A stretch of 64,000 nt of DNA from Chimaeribacter californicus (GTDB taxonomy: Bacteria > Pseudomonadota > Gammaproteobacteria > Enterobacterales > Enterobacteriaceae), in NCBI RefSeq assembly GCF_002858675.1, contig NZ_PJZF01000011.1, forward strand, positions 62,001-126,000. The letters run 5' to 3'. The notes below the pieces were generated by a model. It saw only the letters and a list, made by a program, of their open reading frames with translations. It did not search any database and was not told the DNA's origin. Each line of letters starts with the position of its first letter. Within the stretch, counting starts at the first letter, position 1. Below, in pieces: positions 27,831 to 36,042 of this stretch. The translations under genes were made by a program, and so were the position numbers.

Positions 27831-28805
27831 ATGAGAACCCTGCGTTATTACCCAGAAACCTGGCCGCTGCACACGGCCTTTGTGATCGCCCGCGGCAGCC
27901 GTCATGACGCGCAGGTGGTGGTAGTGGAGATCGAACAGCAAGGCCGGCACGGGGTGGGTGAGTGCACACCCTATCCGCGTTACGGCGAGAGCGTGGCCTC
28001 GGTAATGGCGCAGATTGCCGCCGTGGTGCCGGAGATAGAACGCGGCGCAGACCGGCAGGCATTGCAACAGCTGTTGCCGCCGGGTGCGGCCCGCAATGCG
28101 CTGGACTCCGCACTCTGGAGCCTGGAGTGCGTCCGGCAGGGGGAAAGCCTGTGGCAACGCACCGGCATTGCGCCGTTGCCGGCAATCAGCATGGCGCAGA
28201 CCGTCAGCCTCGGGTCACCGGAGGAGATGGCCGGCGCGGCGCGGGCGTTACAGGAGTGTGGTGCCACCCTGCTGAAAATTAAACTCGACGATCACCTGAT
28301 CGCCGAACGGCTGGTAGCGATCCGGGCCGCTGTGCCGAAGCTCTCGCTGATCGTGGATGCCAATGAAGCCTGGCAGCCGGAGGGGCTGGCGGCCCGCTGC
28401 CAGTTGCTGGCCGATTTGGGCGTGCTGATGCTGGAGCAGCCGCTGCCCGCCGGCAAAGATGGGGCGCTGGCGAATTTCATCCACCCCTTGCCGATCTGTG
28501 CCGATGAAAGCTGCCACACCGAAGAGGATCTCCCGTCGCTGGCGGGGCGCTACCAGATGGTGAATATCAAGCTGGATAAAACCGGCGGCCTGACCGCCGC
28601 GCTGGCGCTGGCGGAAGCGGCGCGCGCGCAGGGGCTGGAGATTATGCTCGGCTGTATGCTCTGTACCTCACGCGCCATCCGGGCGGCGCTGCCGCTGGCG
28701 GCGGGGGCGCGTTTTGTTGATCTTGACGGGCCGACCTGGCTGGCCACCGACGCCGAACCGCGCCTGACTTTTCATTGCGGCAGCATTGACCTCACCACCC
28801 CGTGA
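27831..28805 (+). CDS. ycjG: L-Ala-D/L-Glu epimerase
   Basis: 324 residues; E. coli YcjG has 321. Enolase-superfamily fold with KIKLD (the catalytic KxK lysine), metal ligands in VDANEAW, LEQPL and ICADESC, and the second lysine in NIKLDKTGG. It epimerises L-Ala-D-Glu from murein turnover to L-Ala-L-Glu so that it can be degraded. The ATG at 27831 has GGAG six bases upstream; the 19 codons before it do not match the family. It faces mpaA with a three-base gap. Confidence 0.95.
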   Translation: MRTLRYYPETWPLHTAFVIARGSRHDAQVVVVEIEQQGRHGVGECTPYPRYGESVASVMAQIAAVVPEIERGADRQALQQLLPPGAARNALDSALWSLECVRQGESLWQRTGIAPLPAISMAQTVSLGSPEEMAGAARALQECGATLLKIKLDDHLIAERLVAIRAAVPKLSLIVDANEAWQPEGLAARCQLLADLGVLMLEQPLPAGKDGALANFIHPLPICADESCHTEEDLPSLAGRYQMVNIKLDKTGGLTAALALAEAARAQGLEIMLGCMLCTSRAIRAALPLAAGARFVDLDGPTWLATDAEPRLTFHCGSIDLTTP

Positions 28806-28808
28806 CGC

Positions 28809-29513
28809 TCAGTCGTGGCGCAACAGGCCAATCAGCGCCGGGAGGTAACGCTCGCTCGCCTCATCGGCCGAAATCGGCGGCAACTCCACGGTAATGCAGG
28901 GCAGGGAGCGTTCAATGCACCAGCTGCCGAAGGAGCCGGGCGTCGGGTAGCCCACGCTCGCCACCATCGGCAGGTCAAAAGCCTGGGAGAGCCACTCCGC
29001 CAGCGCGGTGCTGTCCGGGTCTTCAATGCAGGCCAGCGGCTCATGCAGCGACACCACCCAGCGGGGGGCGAGTTCACTAATCAGCGCGCAGAGCGCCTGG
29101 GTTTCCGGCTCGGAACCCGGCGCACTGCCGCTGCTCAGCGCCACATCGCGCGCATCGGCATTGCTGTTCCAACGGTAATGCGTCTCCCCCGGTTTCCAGT
29201 TCATGGTCGCGAAATTACGGTTCAGATCTACCCCGTTGGCATTGGCACGTAACCCCAGCTGGCAACCGTCCGGGTTGGCGGCGAGGATCACATGGTGGCG
29301 CTGCTGTTCAGGCAACAGCGAACGCAACGCGCACGACAGCGCGATCACCGCGGCCGTTTCATCCCCATGGGTACCCGCCAGAATCAGCCCGGTCTCCGGC
29401 GTGCTGTGGCTGGCCGGGAACCAGAGCAGCGGCGCGCCCAGGGCCGAACGGCCATACTCCACGCCGGGTACCGTTAACGGCCCGCGTTCACTGCGTAAAC
29501 GTAATGAGGTCAT
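28809..29513 (-). CDS. mpaA: Murein peptide amidase A
   Basis: 234 residues; E. coli MpaA has 242. M14-type zinc carboxypeptidase: zinc ligands in AGTHGDETAA, RNFATMNW in the substrate region, and SLHEPL with the third ligand and C-terminal acid. It cuts the gamma-D-Glu-mDAP bond of murein tripeptide in the cytoplasm. GGAG about eight bases before the ATG. It works in one pathway with its neighbours ycjG and mppA. Confidence 0.94.
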   Translation of the reverse strand: MTSLRLRSERGPLTVPGVEYGRSALGAPLLWFPASHSTPETGLILAGTHGDETAAVIALSCALRSLLPEQQRHHVILAANPDGCQLGLRANANGVDLNRNFATMNWKPGETHYRWNSNADARDVALSSGSAPGSEPETQALCALISELAPRWVVSLHEPLACIEDPDSTALAEWLSQAFDLPMVASVGYPTPGSFGSWCIERSLPCITVELPPISADEASERYLPALIGLLRHD

Positions 29514-29724
29514 GGTGTTATTCTCCAGAAAGCGTGTCTTTCCTATTTACGCCTGTTTCTGTGCTGGTAACAGTCTTTTCTTGCACCATGGCTGCGGAGG
29601 GGCGGCAGGGCGATGAAGTTGCGTTTTCGTGACAGCGGCCGGGGGATTTTTGTTCTGTCGTGGAAAAAGGAGTGATACAACAGTCAATATAAACAAATCA
29701 ACTAATTAAGCGGGGTAAAAATTG

Positions 29725-31350
29725 ATGCCAACTCGTTACATTCGCTTTCGCCTGAGCACGGCGGCGCTGCTGATGGCCATACTGCCCGCTGCCGGGGCGG
29801 CAGAGGTGCCGCCGGGCACCGCACTGGCTGAAAAACAGGAGATTGTGCGCCACATTAAGGACGAACCGGCGTCACTTGACCCGATCAAAGAGGTGGGCCT
29901 GCCGGAAGCACAGGTGGCGCGGGATCTGTTCGAAGGGCTGGTCAATCAGGATGCGCAGGGCAAGGTGATCCCCGGGGTGGCGGTGCGCTGGGAAACCCAG
30001 GACAACCAGCACTGGAGACTCACCCTGCGCAAAGAGGCGCGCTGGTCGAACGGCGACCCGGTGACGGCGCAGGACTTCGTTTACAGCTGGCGGCGGCTGG
30101 TGGACCCGGCAAACCATTCGCCATCCGCCTGGTTTGCCGGGCTGGCGGGGCTGGAGAACGCCGACGCCATCATCGCCGGCACCTTGCCGCCGGAGAAGCT
30201 GGGGGTAACGGCGGTTGACGCGCATACGCTGACCATCCGCCTGACAAAACCGGTGCCGTACTTTATCAGCCTGCTGGCGAATTTCAGCCTGTTCCCGGTG
30301 CATCGGGCCACGGTAGAGAAGTATGGTGATGACTGGACAAAAGTCGGCAATCTGGTGGGCAACGGCGCGTTCACGCTGCAACAACGGGTGGTCAACGAGA
30401 AACTGGTGCTGGTGCCGAACCCGCATTACTGGGATCACGCCCATACGGTGCTGACCCGCGTGACGCTGGTACCGATCAATCAGGAGTCCAACGCCACCAA
30501 ACGCTATCTGGCGGGGGACATCGACATCACCGAATCCTTCCCGAAAAACATGTACCAGAAGTTGCTGAAGGATATTCCGGGGCAGGTCTACACCCCGGAC
30601 CAGCTCGGCACCTACTACTACGCCTTTAATACCCGCCGCGCCCCCACCAGTGATGCCCGCGTGCGCCGTGCGCTCTCTTACGCCATTGACCGCCGCATTA
30701 TTGCGGAAAAAGTGCTCGGCACCGGGGAAAAGCCCGCCTGGCATTTCACCCCGGACGTTACCGCCGGTTTTCACGCGGATGCCAGCCCGCTACAGCAACT
30801 GAGCCAGGCGGAGCGCGATGCGCAGGCCAAAGCCCTGCTGGCGGCGGCAGGCTATGGCCCCGGCAAACCGCTGCACCTCTCGCTACTCTACAACAGCTCG
30901 GAGAACCACCAGAAAATCGCCATTGCGGTGGCTTCCATGTGGAAGAAAACGCTGGGCGTGGAGGTGAAGCTGGTGAACCAGGAGTGGAAAGCCTACATCG
31001 ACAGCCGTAACAGCGGCGATTTCGACGTGGTGCGCGCCTCCTGGGTCGGGGATTATAACGAAGCCTCGACCTTCCTGAGCCTGCTGACCTCAACGCACAC
31101 CGGGAATATCGCCAAATTCAGCGACCCGGCCTATGACCGGCTGCTGGACACGGCCAGCCGACAGACCGACGCCGCCGCCCGTAATGCCGACTACAACCGG
31201 GCAGAACAGGTGATTGCCGAACAGGCCCCGATTGCGCCGATCTACCAGTACACCAACGGCCGGTTGATCAAGCCCTGGGTGAAAGGCTACCCGATCACCA
31301 ACCCGGAAGATGTGGCCTACAGCCATACCCTGTATCTGCTGAAACACTGA
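29725..31350 (+). CDS. mppA: Periplasmic murein-tripeptide-binding protein
   Basis: 541 residues; E. coli MppA has 537. Signal peptide with cleavage near GAA-EVPPG (about residue 26). OppA-type family 5 binding protein: LDPIKEVGLPEAQVARDLFEGL near the N-terminus and YYAFNTRRAP in the middle. It captures L-Ala-D-Glu-mDAP for import through Opp. The ATG at 29725 follows an in-frame TTG; GGGG lies upstream. It is divergent from mpaA. Confidence 0.95.
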   Translation: MPTRYIRFRLSTAALLMAILPAAGAAEVPPGTALAEKQEIVRHIKDEPASLDPIKEVGLPEAQVARDLFEGLVNQDAQGKVIPGVAVRWETQDNQHWRLTLRKEARWSNGDPVTAQDFVYSWRRLVDPANHSPSAWFAGLAGLENADAIIAGTLPPEKLGVTAVDAHTLTIRLTKPVPYFISLLANFSLFPVHRATVEKYGDDWTKVGNLVGNGAFTLQQRVVNEKLVLVPNPHYWDHAHTVLTRVTLVPINQESNATKRYLAGDIDITESFPKNMYQKLLKDIPGQVYTPDQLGTYYYAFNTRRAPTSDARVRRALSYAIDRRIIAEKVLGTGEKPAWHFTPDVTAGFHADASPLQQLSQAERDAQAKALLAAAGYGPGKPLHLSLLYNSSENHQKIAIAVASMWKKTLGVEVKLVNQEWKAYIDSRNSGDFDVVRASWVGDYNEASTFLSLLTSTHTGNIAKFSDPAYDRLLDTASRQTDAAARNADYNRAEQVIAEQAPIAPIYQYTNGRLIKPWVKGYPITNPEDVAYSHTLYLLKH

Positions 31351-31488
31351 TCCGGTGCCGGGCCGCGTAAACAGTCAGTCATACTTCTTACCGGCCCATA
31401 ACCTTGATCCCCAAGTCCTTAACGCTAGAATGGGGCAAAAGCCGGCGGCACGTGGCCGCGCGGTATGTTTTCTTATGCAGGTGAAACA

Positions 31489-32472
31489 GTGGATGTAATC
31501 AGCGGCAAGCAACTTCAGATCTCCGACGCAGTCTATGCCTACCAACTGGACGGCAAGGGCGGCGCCACACCCATCGATCCCACCAGTGACGTCACCAGCG
31601 AAAAACCCTGCTGGATCCATCTCGATTATACGCTGCCGGCCAGCGGGGAGTGGCTGAGCACCACGCCGCTGCTGCCGGACTCCGTGCGTGATGCGCTGGG
31701 CGGCGACAGTATGCGCCCGCGCGTCAGCCGCATGGGCGACGGGACGCTGATCACCCTGCGTACCATCAATTTCAATGCTGACTCCCGGCCCGATCAGCTG
31801 GTGACTATCCGCGTCTACATCACGGATAAACTGATCGTCACCACCCGGCACCGCAAAGTCTATTCGATTGATGACGTGCTCAATGACCTGCAACAGGGCA
31901 GCGGGCCGGTGAACAGCGGCACCTGGCTGATTGAGCTGTGCGACGCGCTGACGGCGCACGCCAGCGAATTCATTGAAGATCTGCATGACAAGATCATCGA
32001 CATGGAAGACGGGCTGCTGGACCAGCAGATCCCGGAGCGCGGGCAGATGGCGCTGCTGCGCAAGCAACTGATTGTGCTGCGCCGCTATATGGCCCCGCAG
32101 CGGGACGTGTTCACCCGGCTGGCCAGTGAGCGCCTGCCGTGGATGAGTGAGGATGATCGCCGCCGGATGCAGGAGATTGCTGACCGCCTCGGGCGCGGCC
32201 TCGACGATCTTGATGCCAGCATCGCCCGCACCGCCGTGCTCACTGACGAAATCGCCAGCCAGCTGGCGGATGCGATGAACCGCCGCACTTATACCATGTC
32301 GCTGCTGGCGATGGTGTTCCTGCCGACCACCTTCCTGACCGGCCTGTTCGGCGTTAACCTTGGCGGCATTCCCGGCGGGGAGTGGCACTACGGCTTTGCG
32401 ACTTTCTGCCTGTCGCTGATGGTGCTGGTGGTGGGTGTGGCCTGGTGGCTGAAACGCCGCAAATGGCTCTAG
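31489..32472 (+). CDS. zntB: Zinc transporter ZntB (CorA family)
   Basis: 327 residues, exactly as in E. coli. A large cytoplasmic N-terminal domain and two C-terminal membrane helices (about 265-290 and 302-322), with the family GVN motif in [10 protein letters not shown] between them. It moves Zn2+ across the inner membrane; early work suggested efflux, later work proton-driven uptake. I chose the GTG at 31489, with AGGTGA just upstream, because it gives the family length; an upstream ATG at 31465 would add eight residues. Confidence 0.95.
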   Translation: MDVISGKQLQISDAVYAYQLDGKGGATPIDPTSDVTSEKPCWIHLDYTLPASGEWLSTTPLLPDSVRDALGGDSMRPRVSRMGDGTLITLRTINFNADSRPDQLVTIRVYITDKLIVTTRHRKVYSIDDVLNDLQQGSGPVNSGTWLIELCDALTAHASEFIEDLHDKIIDMEDGLLDQQIPERGQMALLRKQLIVLRRYMAPQRDVFTRLASERLPWMSEDDRRRMQEIADRLGRGLDDLDASIARTAVLTDEIASQLADAMNRRTYTMSLLAMVFLPTTFLTGLFGVNLGGIPGGEWHYGFATFCLSLMVLVVGVAWWLKRRKWL

Positions 32473-32507
32473 GCGACGGCATGTTATTCCAGTAAATGCA
32501 GGCAAAA

Positions 32508-32521
32508 TTGAGCGAAATCAA
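32508..32521 (+). promoter_or_regulatory. FNR box of fnrS
   Basis: TTGAGCGAAATCAA matches TTGATN4ATCAA in nine of ten fixed positions. Its centre is about 42 bases upstream of the fnrS start, the class II activating position. A -10 CATTAT (32544-32549) follows at the right distance. Confidence 0.88.
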
Positions 32522-32556
32522 CATTTGTTACGGCAAAAGGGCGCATTATCCCTTCC

Positions 32557-32680
32557 GCAGGTGAATGCAACGTCAAGCGATGGGCGTTGCGCTCCATATT
32601 GTCTTATTTCTTACGTTTAGAATTACTGCATAGCACATATTGATTCATACCATGCCGGTCTTTCAGACCGGCTTTTTTTT
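32557..32680 (+). ncRNA. fnrS: FnrS, FNR-activated Hfq-binding small RNA
   Basis: About 124 bases. The 5' part (GCAGGTGAATGCAACGTCAA and onward through the GGGCGTTGCGC hairpin and CTCCATATTGTCTTA) is nearly identical to E. coli FnrS as I remember it. AATTACTGCATAGCACA is also kept. It ends in a terminator, GCCGGTC-TTTCA-GACCGGC plus eight Ts. FnrS is made without oxygen and represses aerobic-metabolism mRNAs. It follows zntB as in E. coli; dbpA, which comes next there, is absent and ttcA follows. Confidence 0.95.
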
Positions 32681-32724
32681 GCCTGTTTTTCGCCGCCGTT
32701 GGGGCGTTCTCCCACGTTCTGCCA

Positions 32725-32751
32725 TAAAAAAAGCGCACCGGGGTGCGCTTT
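32725..32751 (-). terminator. ttcA intrinsic terminator
   Basis: AAAGCGCACC-GG-GGTGCGCTTT with a T run on the minus strand, 21 bases after the ttcA stop. Confidence 0.9.
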
Positions 32752-32772
32752 CTGGCTGCTCAAACAGAACGG

Positions 32773-33708
32773 CTATTTGATTTCCAGCACGTTCAGGCGT
32801 TCCGCTATCACCGGCTCATCCGCGTCTTCCGGTTGCCAGCCCACCGGCTGCAACGGCAACTCTTCGCGGTCAAACGCCAGATCGCCGCCGTCCACCACCG
32901 CGCTGCCATGGCGGATGCCACGGAAATCAAACAGGGCGTGGTCTGCCAGGTGTGACGGCACCACATTCTGCATGGCGCTGAACATGGTTTCGATGCGGCC
33001 GGGGTATTTTTTGTCCCAGTCACGCAGCATCTCTTTAATCACCGCACGTTGCAGGTTTGGCTGGGAGCCGCACAGGTTACACGGAATAATCGGGAAGGCG
33101 CGGGCCTCCGAGAAGCGCTCAATGTCTTTCTCGCGGCAGTAGGCGAGGGGGCGGATCACCACATGTTTGCCGTCATCACTCATCAATTTCGGCGGCATCC
33201 CTTTCAGCTTGCCGCCGTAGAACATATTGAGGAACAACGTCTGTAACATGTCATCCCGGTGGTGGCCCAGCGCGATTTTGGTGCAGCCCAGTTCCGTGGC
33301 GGTACGGTAGAGAATGCCGCGGCGTAAACGGGAGCAGAGCGAACAGGTGGTTTTACCTTCCGGGATCTTCTCTTTAACGATACCGTAAGTATTCTCTTCA
33401 ACAATCTTATACTCAACGCCCAGCTGCTCCAGGTAGGCCGGCAGGATATGCTCCGGGAAACCGGGCTGTTTCTGGTCGAGGTTCACCGCGATCAGCGAGA
33501 AATTGATAGGCGCGCTCTGCTTCAGGTTCAGCAGGATGTCCAGCATGGTATAGCTGTCTTTGCCGCCGGACAGGCACACCATGATGCGGTCGCCTTCCTC
33601 AATCATGTTGAAGTCCGCAATCGCCTGGCCGACATTGCGGCGCAGCCGCTTTTGCAGCTTATTCAGGTTGTACTGTTCTTTTTGATTAACCACGTCTTTC
33701 TCTTGCAT
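32773..33708 (-). CDS. ttcA: tRNA 2-thiocytidine(32) synthetase
   Basis: 311 residues, as in E. coli. PP-loop SGGKDS at 47-52 for ATP, and cysteines in [10 protein letters not shown] and in [10 protein letters not shown] that hold the 4Fe-4S cluster. It makes s2C at position 32 of some tRNAs. The ATG at 33708 ([17 protein letters not shown]) is the family start; the frame is open far upstream without homology. It has its own terminator. Confidence 0.96.
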   Translation of the reverse strand: MQEKDVVNQKEQYNLNKLQKRLRRNVGQAIADFNMIEEGDRIMVCLSGGKDSYTMLDILLNLKQSAPINFSLIAVNLDQKQPGFPEHILPAYLEQLGVEYKIVEENTYGIVKEKIPEGKTTCSLCSRLRRGILYRTATELGCTKIALGHHRDDMLQTLFLNMFYGGKLKGMPPKLMSDDGKHVVIRPLAYCREKDIERFSEARAFPIIPCNLCGSQPNLQRAVIKEMLRDWDKKYPGRIETMFSAMQNVVPSHLADHALFDFRGIRHGSAVVDGGDLAFDREELPLQPVGWQPEDADEPVIAERLNVLEIK

Positions 33709-33856
33709 CGTTATCGCGCCCGCCCGCAGAACGGGGCGGGAGCCGGGGAGTCTGCTGTCAGTAATGCGCTGTATGGTACGGATTGCAGCGGCGAATGCCA
33801 GCGGGTTTTGTGCTGTGAACAGGAAAATTACCCGGCAGATCGCTATCCATCCATTG

Positions 33857-33888
33857 TTAGTTACAACATACTTATTATTGCCAGAATA
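33857..33888. repeat. 32-base motif shared with the asr upstream region, copy 1
   Basis: TTAGTTACAACATAC followed by TATTATT and AATA; 28 of 32 bases equal the copy at 46358-46389. It lies about 150 bases before the ttcA ATG on the ttcA-upstream side. Confidence 0.75.
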
Positions 33889-34054
33889 ACACCGGTGCAA
33901 ACCTCCACCTAAGAAAAAAAGAAAGAGGCCAGGCAGCAGAAAAGGAGAGGGCAGATCTCATGTGATAAAAAACAAAACGCATTGAGGTCAGGAAAAGCCT
34001 CTTTTTACCGGAAGTGGATATCCAGGGGATATATCAGAAAAAAGCATCAGGGCG

Positions 34055-34088
34055 TAAAAAAGACCGGCAAAAGGGTTGGTTTTGCCGG
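34055..34088 (-). terminator. Orphan minus-strand terminator
   Basis: CCGGCAAAA-N7-TTTTGCCGG, a perfect nine-pair stem, followed on the minus strand by TCTTTTTT. No gene lies upstream of it on that strand for over 700 bases. Confidence 0.75.
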
Positions 34089-34177
34089 CAGAAAATCAGT
34101 CAGTATTAACTGAAAAAACAGTGGATGCTAATTGCTTAGCCCGGGAACTATATAAAACGAGATAATAACCGCAACAA

Positions 34178-34255
34178 CAAAAAATGCCGTGGGCTGTTAC
34201 GGCATTAGTCAGCAGAAATAAAATGTTACCAGAATGCCCGGCTGGCGCAGCCTGA
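34178..34255 (-). ncRNA. Candidate small RNA, about 75 bases
   Basis: On the minus strand a TTGACA (34278-34283) is followed 17-19 bases later by a poor -10, then a GGCTG-CGC-CAGCC hairpin (about 34241-34253) and an intrinsic terminator AATGCCGT/ACGGCATT plus six Ts (34178-34206). No ORF fits. The terminator is clear; the promoter and the 5' end are guesses. Confidence 0.4.
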
Positions 34256-34558
34256 GCTAAAAAAAGCAGTGGATAGCTGTCAACCCTTTTCAGACATTCC
34301 TTACGGGAGTGGTGATGCAGCTAACCGGTTGATCTTGCAAATATTGCGTTATTGGCTTATTTCACCGTGGGCACCTGACGCCGGCAACCGATCAAATCCA
34401 TATATCAGTATCCATTAATTATTGCGCGGCCGTTATCAATCCCATATTTACTCGCCCGGCAATTAACGCTAAAAATAGCGCTGGGCAGGCTCCTCTCTTC
34501 CGTTTACGCCGTCGCCCGTTCCTTTTTCCCTATGCCCATCATGAGCAGGAGCAGGCCA

Positions 34559-34852
34559 ATGAAATTAACCGCCGGTTTAGTGGTTGCAGGCACACTTTTT
34601 TTACTGACCGCGTGCAGCAGCCACGACGATGATGAACTCTATTCCAATGAGCCGGTACAGCAGGCGACCAGTGTAAACCCGTCACATTCGCTGAACCGGG
34701 CTAACCCGGCTTCAGCCAACTGTGGGCTGGTGGGCGGTACGCTGGCGCTGGCCCGGCAACTGGACGGCAGCACCATCGGCATGTGCCAGTTACCGGACGG
34801 CAAACAGTGTGAGGAGTGGGCGCTGATGCGCGGGGCGTGCCCGGCCGGCTGA
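34559..34852 (+). CDS. DUF333 family lipoprotein
   Basis: 97 residues. The signal peptide ends in a lipobox, LLTAC-SS (Cys near residue 19). The mature part has ANPASANCGLVGGTL and CQLPDGKQCEEWALMRGACPAG, the DUF333 signature known from E. coli YoaF-like lipoproteins. It is likely anchored in an envelope membrane; function unknown. ATG 34559 has AGGAG seven bases upstream; an ATG nine codons before lacks one. Convergent with ldhA, 17 bases apart. Confidence 0.85.
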   Translation: MKLTAGLVVAGTLFLLTACSSHDDDELYSNEPVQQATSVNPSHSLNRANPASANCGLVGGTLALARQLDGSTIGMCQLPDGKQCEEWALMRGACPAG

Positions 34853-34869
34853 CCGGCCGGACAACGGCA

Positions 34870-35862
34870 TCAGGCCGTCAGCAGGTTAGGGCAGGGTTGG
34901 TTATTTACTAACTGGGAAATGTTCTGCAACGTGACCTCGGCAATGCTGGTCAGCGCCTCTTCCGTCAGGAAGGCCTGATGGCCGGTAAACAGCACGTTGT
35001 GGCAGGCGGAGAGGCGGCGGAACACATCATCCTGGATCACGTCGTTGGATTTGTCCTCAAAGAACAGGCCGCGCTCATTCTCATACACGTCCATGCCCAG
35101 CGCGCCGATTTTCTGCTGCTTCAGGGCCTCAATGGCGGCGGTGGAGTCAATCAGGCCGCCGCGGCTGGTGTTAATCACCATCACCCCATCCTTCATCTTG
35201 CTGAAGGCCTGCGCATTCAGCAGGTGATGGTTTTCCGGGGTCAGCGGGCAGTGCAGGGTAATCACATCTGAGCGGGCATAAAGCGTGTTCAGGTCAACAT
35301 ACTCCGCACCCAGCTCCAGCGCCTGCGGCGACGGGTAAGGGTCAAAGGCCAGCAGCTTCATCCCGAACCCTTTCAGGATGCGCAACGTCGCCAGGCCAAT
35401 TTTGCCGGTGCCGATCACCCCGGCGGTGCGGTTATGCATATTGAAGCCAATCAGCCCATCCAGCGCAAAGTTGGCATCACGGGTGCGCTGGTAGGCGCGG
35501 TGAATGCGGCGGTTGAGGGTCATCATCAGGCCCACGGCGTGCTCGGCCACCGCTTCCGGGGAGTAGGCCGGCACCCGCACTACCTGAATGCCCAACTCTT
35601 TGGCTGCCTCCAGATCGACGTTATTGAAGCCTGCGCAGCGCAGTGCCAGGATTTTCACCCCCAGCGCCGCAAACTCCTCCAGCACCTCGCGGCCACCGTC
35701 ATCGTTCACAAACAGGCAGACCGCGTCACACCCCACGGCGGTTTTGGCGGTAGCAGGGGTCAGCAGGAAATCGAAGAATTCCATTTCGAAATTAAACTGC
35801 TGATTTACCAGTTCCAGGTATTTACGGTCATAATGCTTGGTACTGTATATCGCCATTTTCAT
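34870..35862 (-). CDS. ldhA: Fermentative D-lactate dehydrogenase
   Basis: 330 residues; E. coli LdhA has 329. 2-hydroxyacid dehydrogenase with the NAD-binding motif GVIGTGKIG (near 152-160), catalytic Arg in NTSRGGLID, Glu in YENERG and His in FTGHQAF. It reduces pyruvate to D-lactate in fermentation. Start ATG AAA ATG; GGAGAA lies upstream. It is divergent from ydbH. Confidence 0.97.
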   Translation of the reverse strand: MKMAIYSTKHYDRKYLELVNQQFNFEMEFFDFLLTPATAKTAVGCDAVCLFVNDDGGREVLEEFAALGVKILALRCAGFNNVDLEAAKELGIQVVRVPAYSPEAVAEHAVGLMMTLNRRIHRAYQRTRDANFALDGLIGFNMHNRTAGVIGTGKIGLATLRILKGFGMKLLAFDPYPSPQALELGAEYVDLNTLYARSDVITLHCPLTPENHHLLNAQAFSKMKDGVMVINTSRGGLIDSTAAIEALKQQKIGALGMDVYENERGLFFEDKSNDVIQDDVFRRLSACHNVLFTGHQAFLTEEALTSIAEVTLQNISQLVNNQPCPNLLTA

Positions 35863-36042
35863 ACTGGGTTCTCCGTAAAAGGTCTGAGTCCAACGTAACA
35901 GAAGACGGGGCCATCACCAACGGTAACACGGTGTATCGTCACAGGTTTTTGGCGCAGCTACGCACCGGGTACGCCGCCGCGGCGGATGAATAGCGTTAAT
36001 TATGGTATCTTGCAGCGTTTTTTGGGGAAAACAGGACAGGTA

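Larger units (their letters stand above)
33709..34558. other. 850-base gene-free stretch upstream of ttcA
   Basis: AT-rich relative to the rest, with no ORF I can support. It holds the motif shared with the asr region (33857-33888), two minus-strand intrinsic terminators (34055-34088 and 34178-34206), a TTGACA on the minus strand (34278-34283), and a CGCTA/TAGCG hairpin near 34470. The lipoprotein promoter must lie near its right end. Confidence 0.6.
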
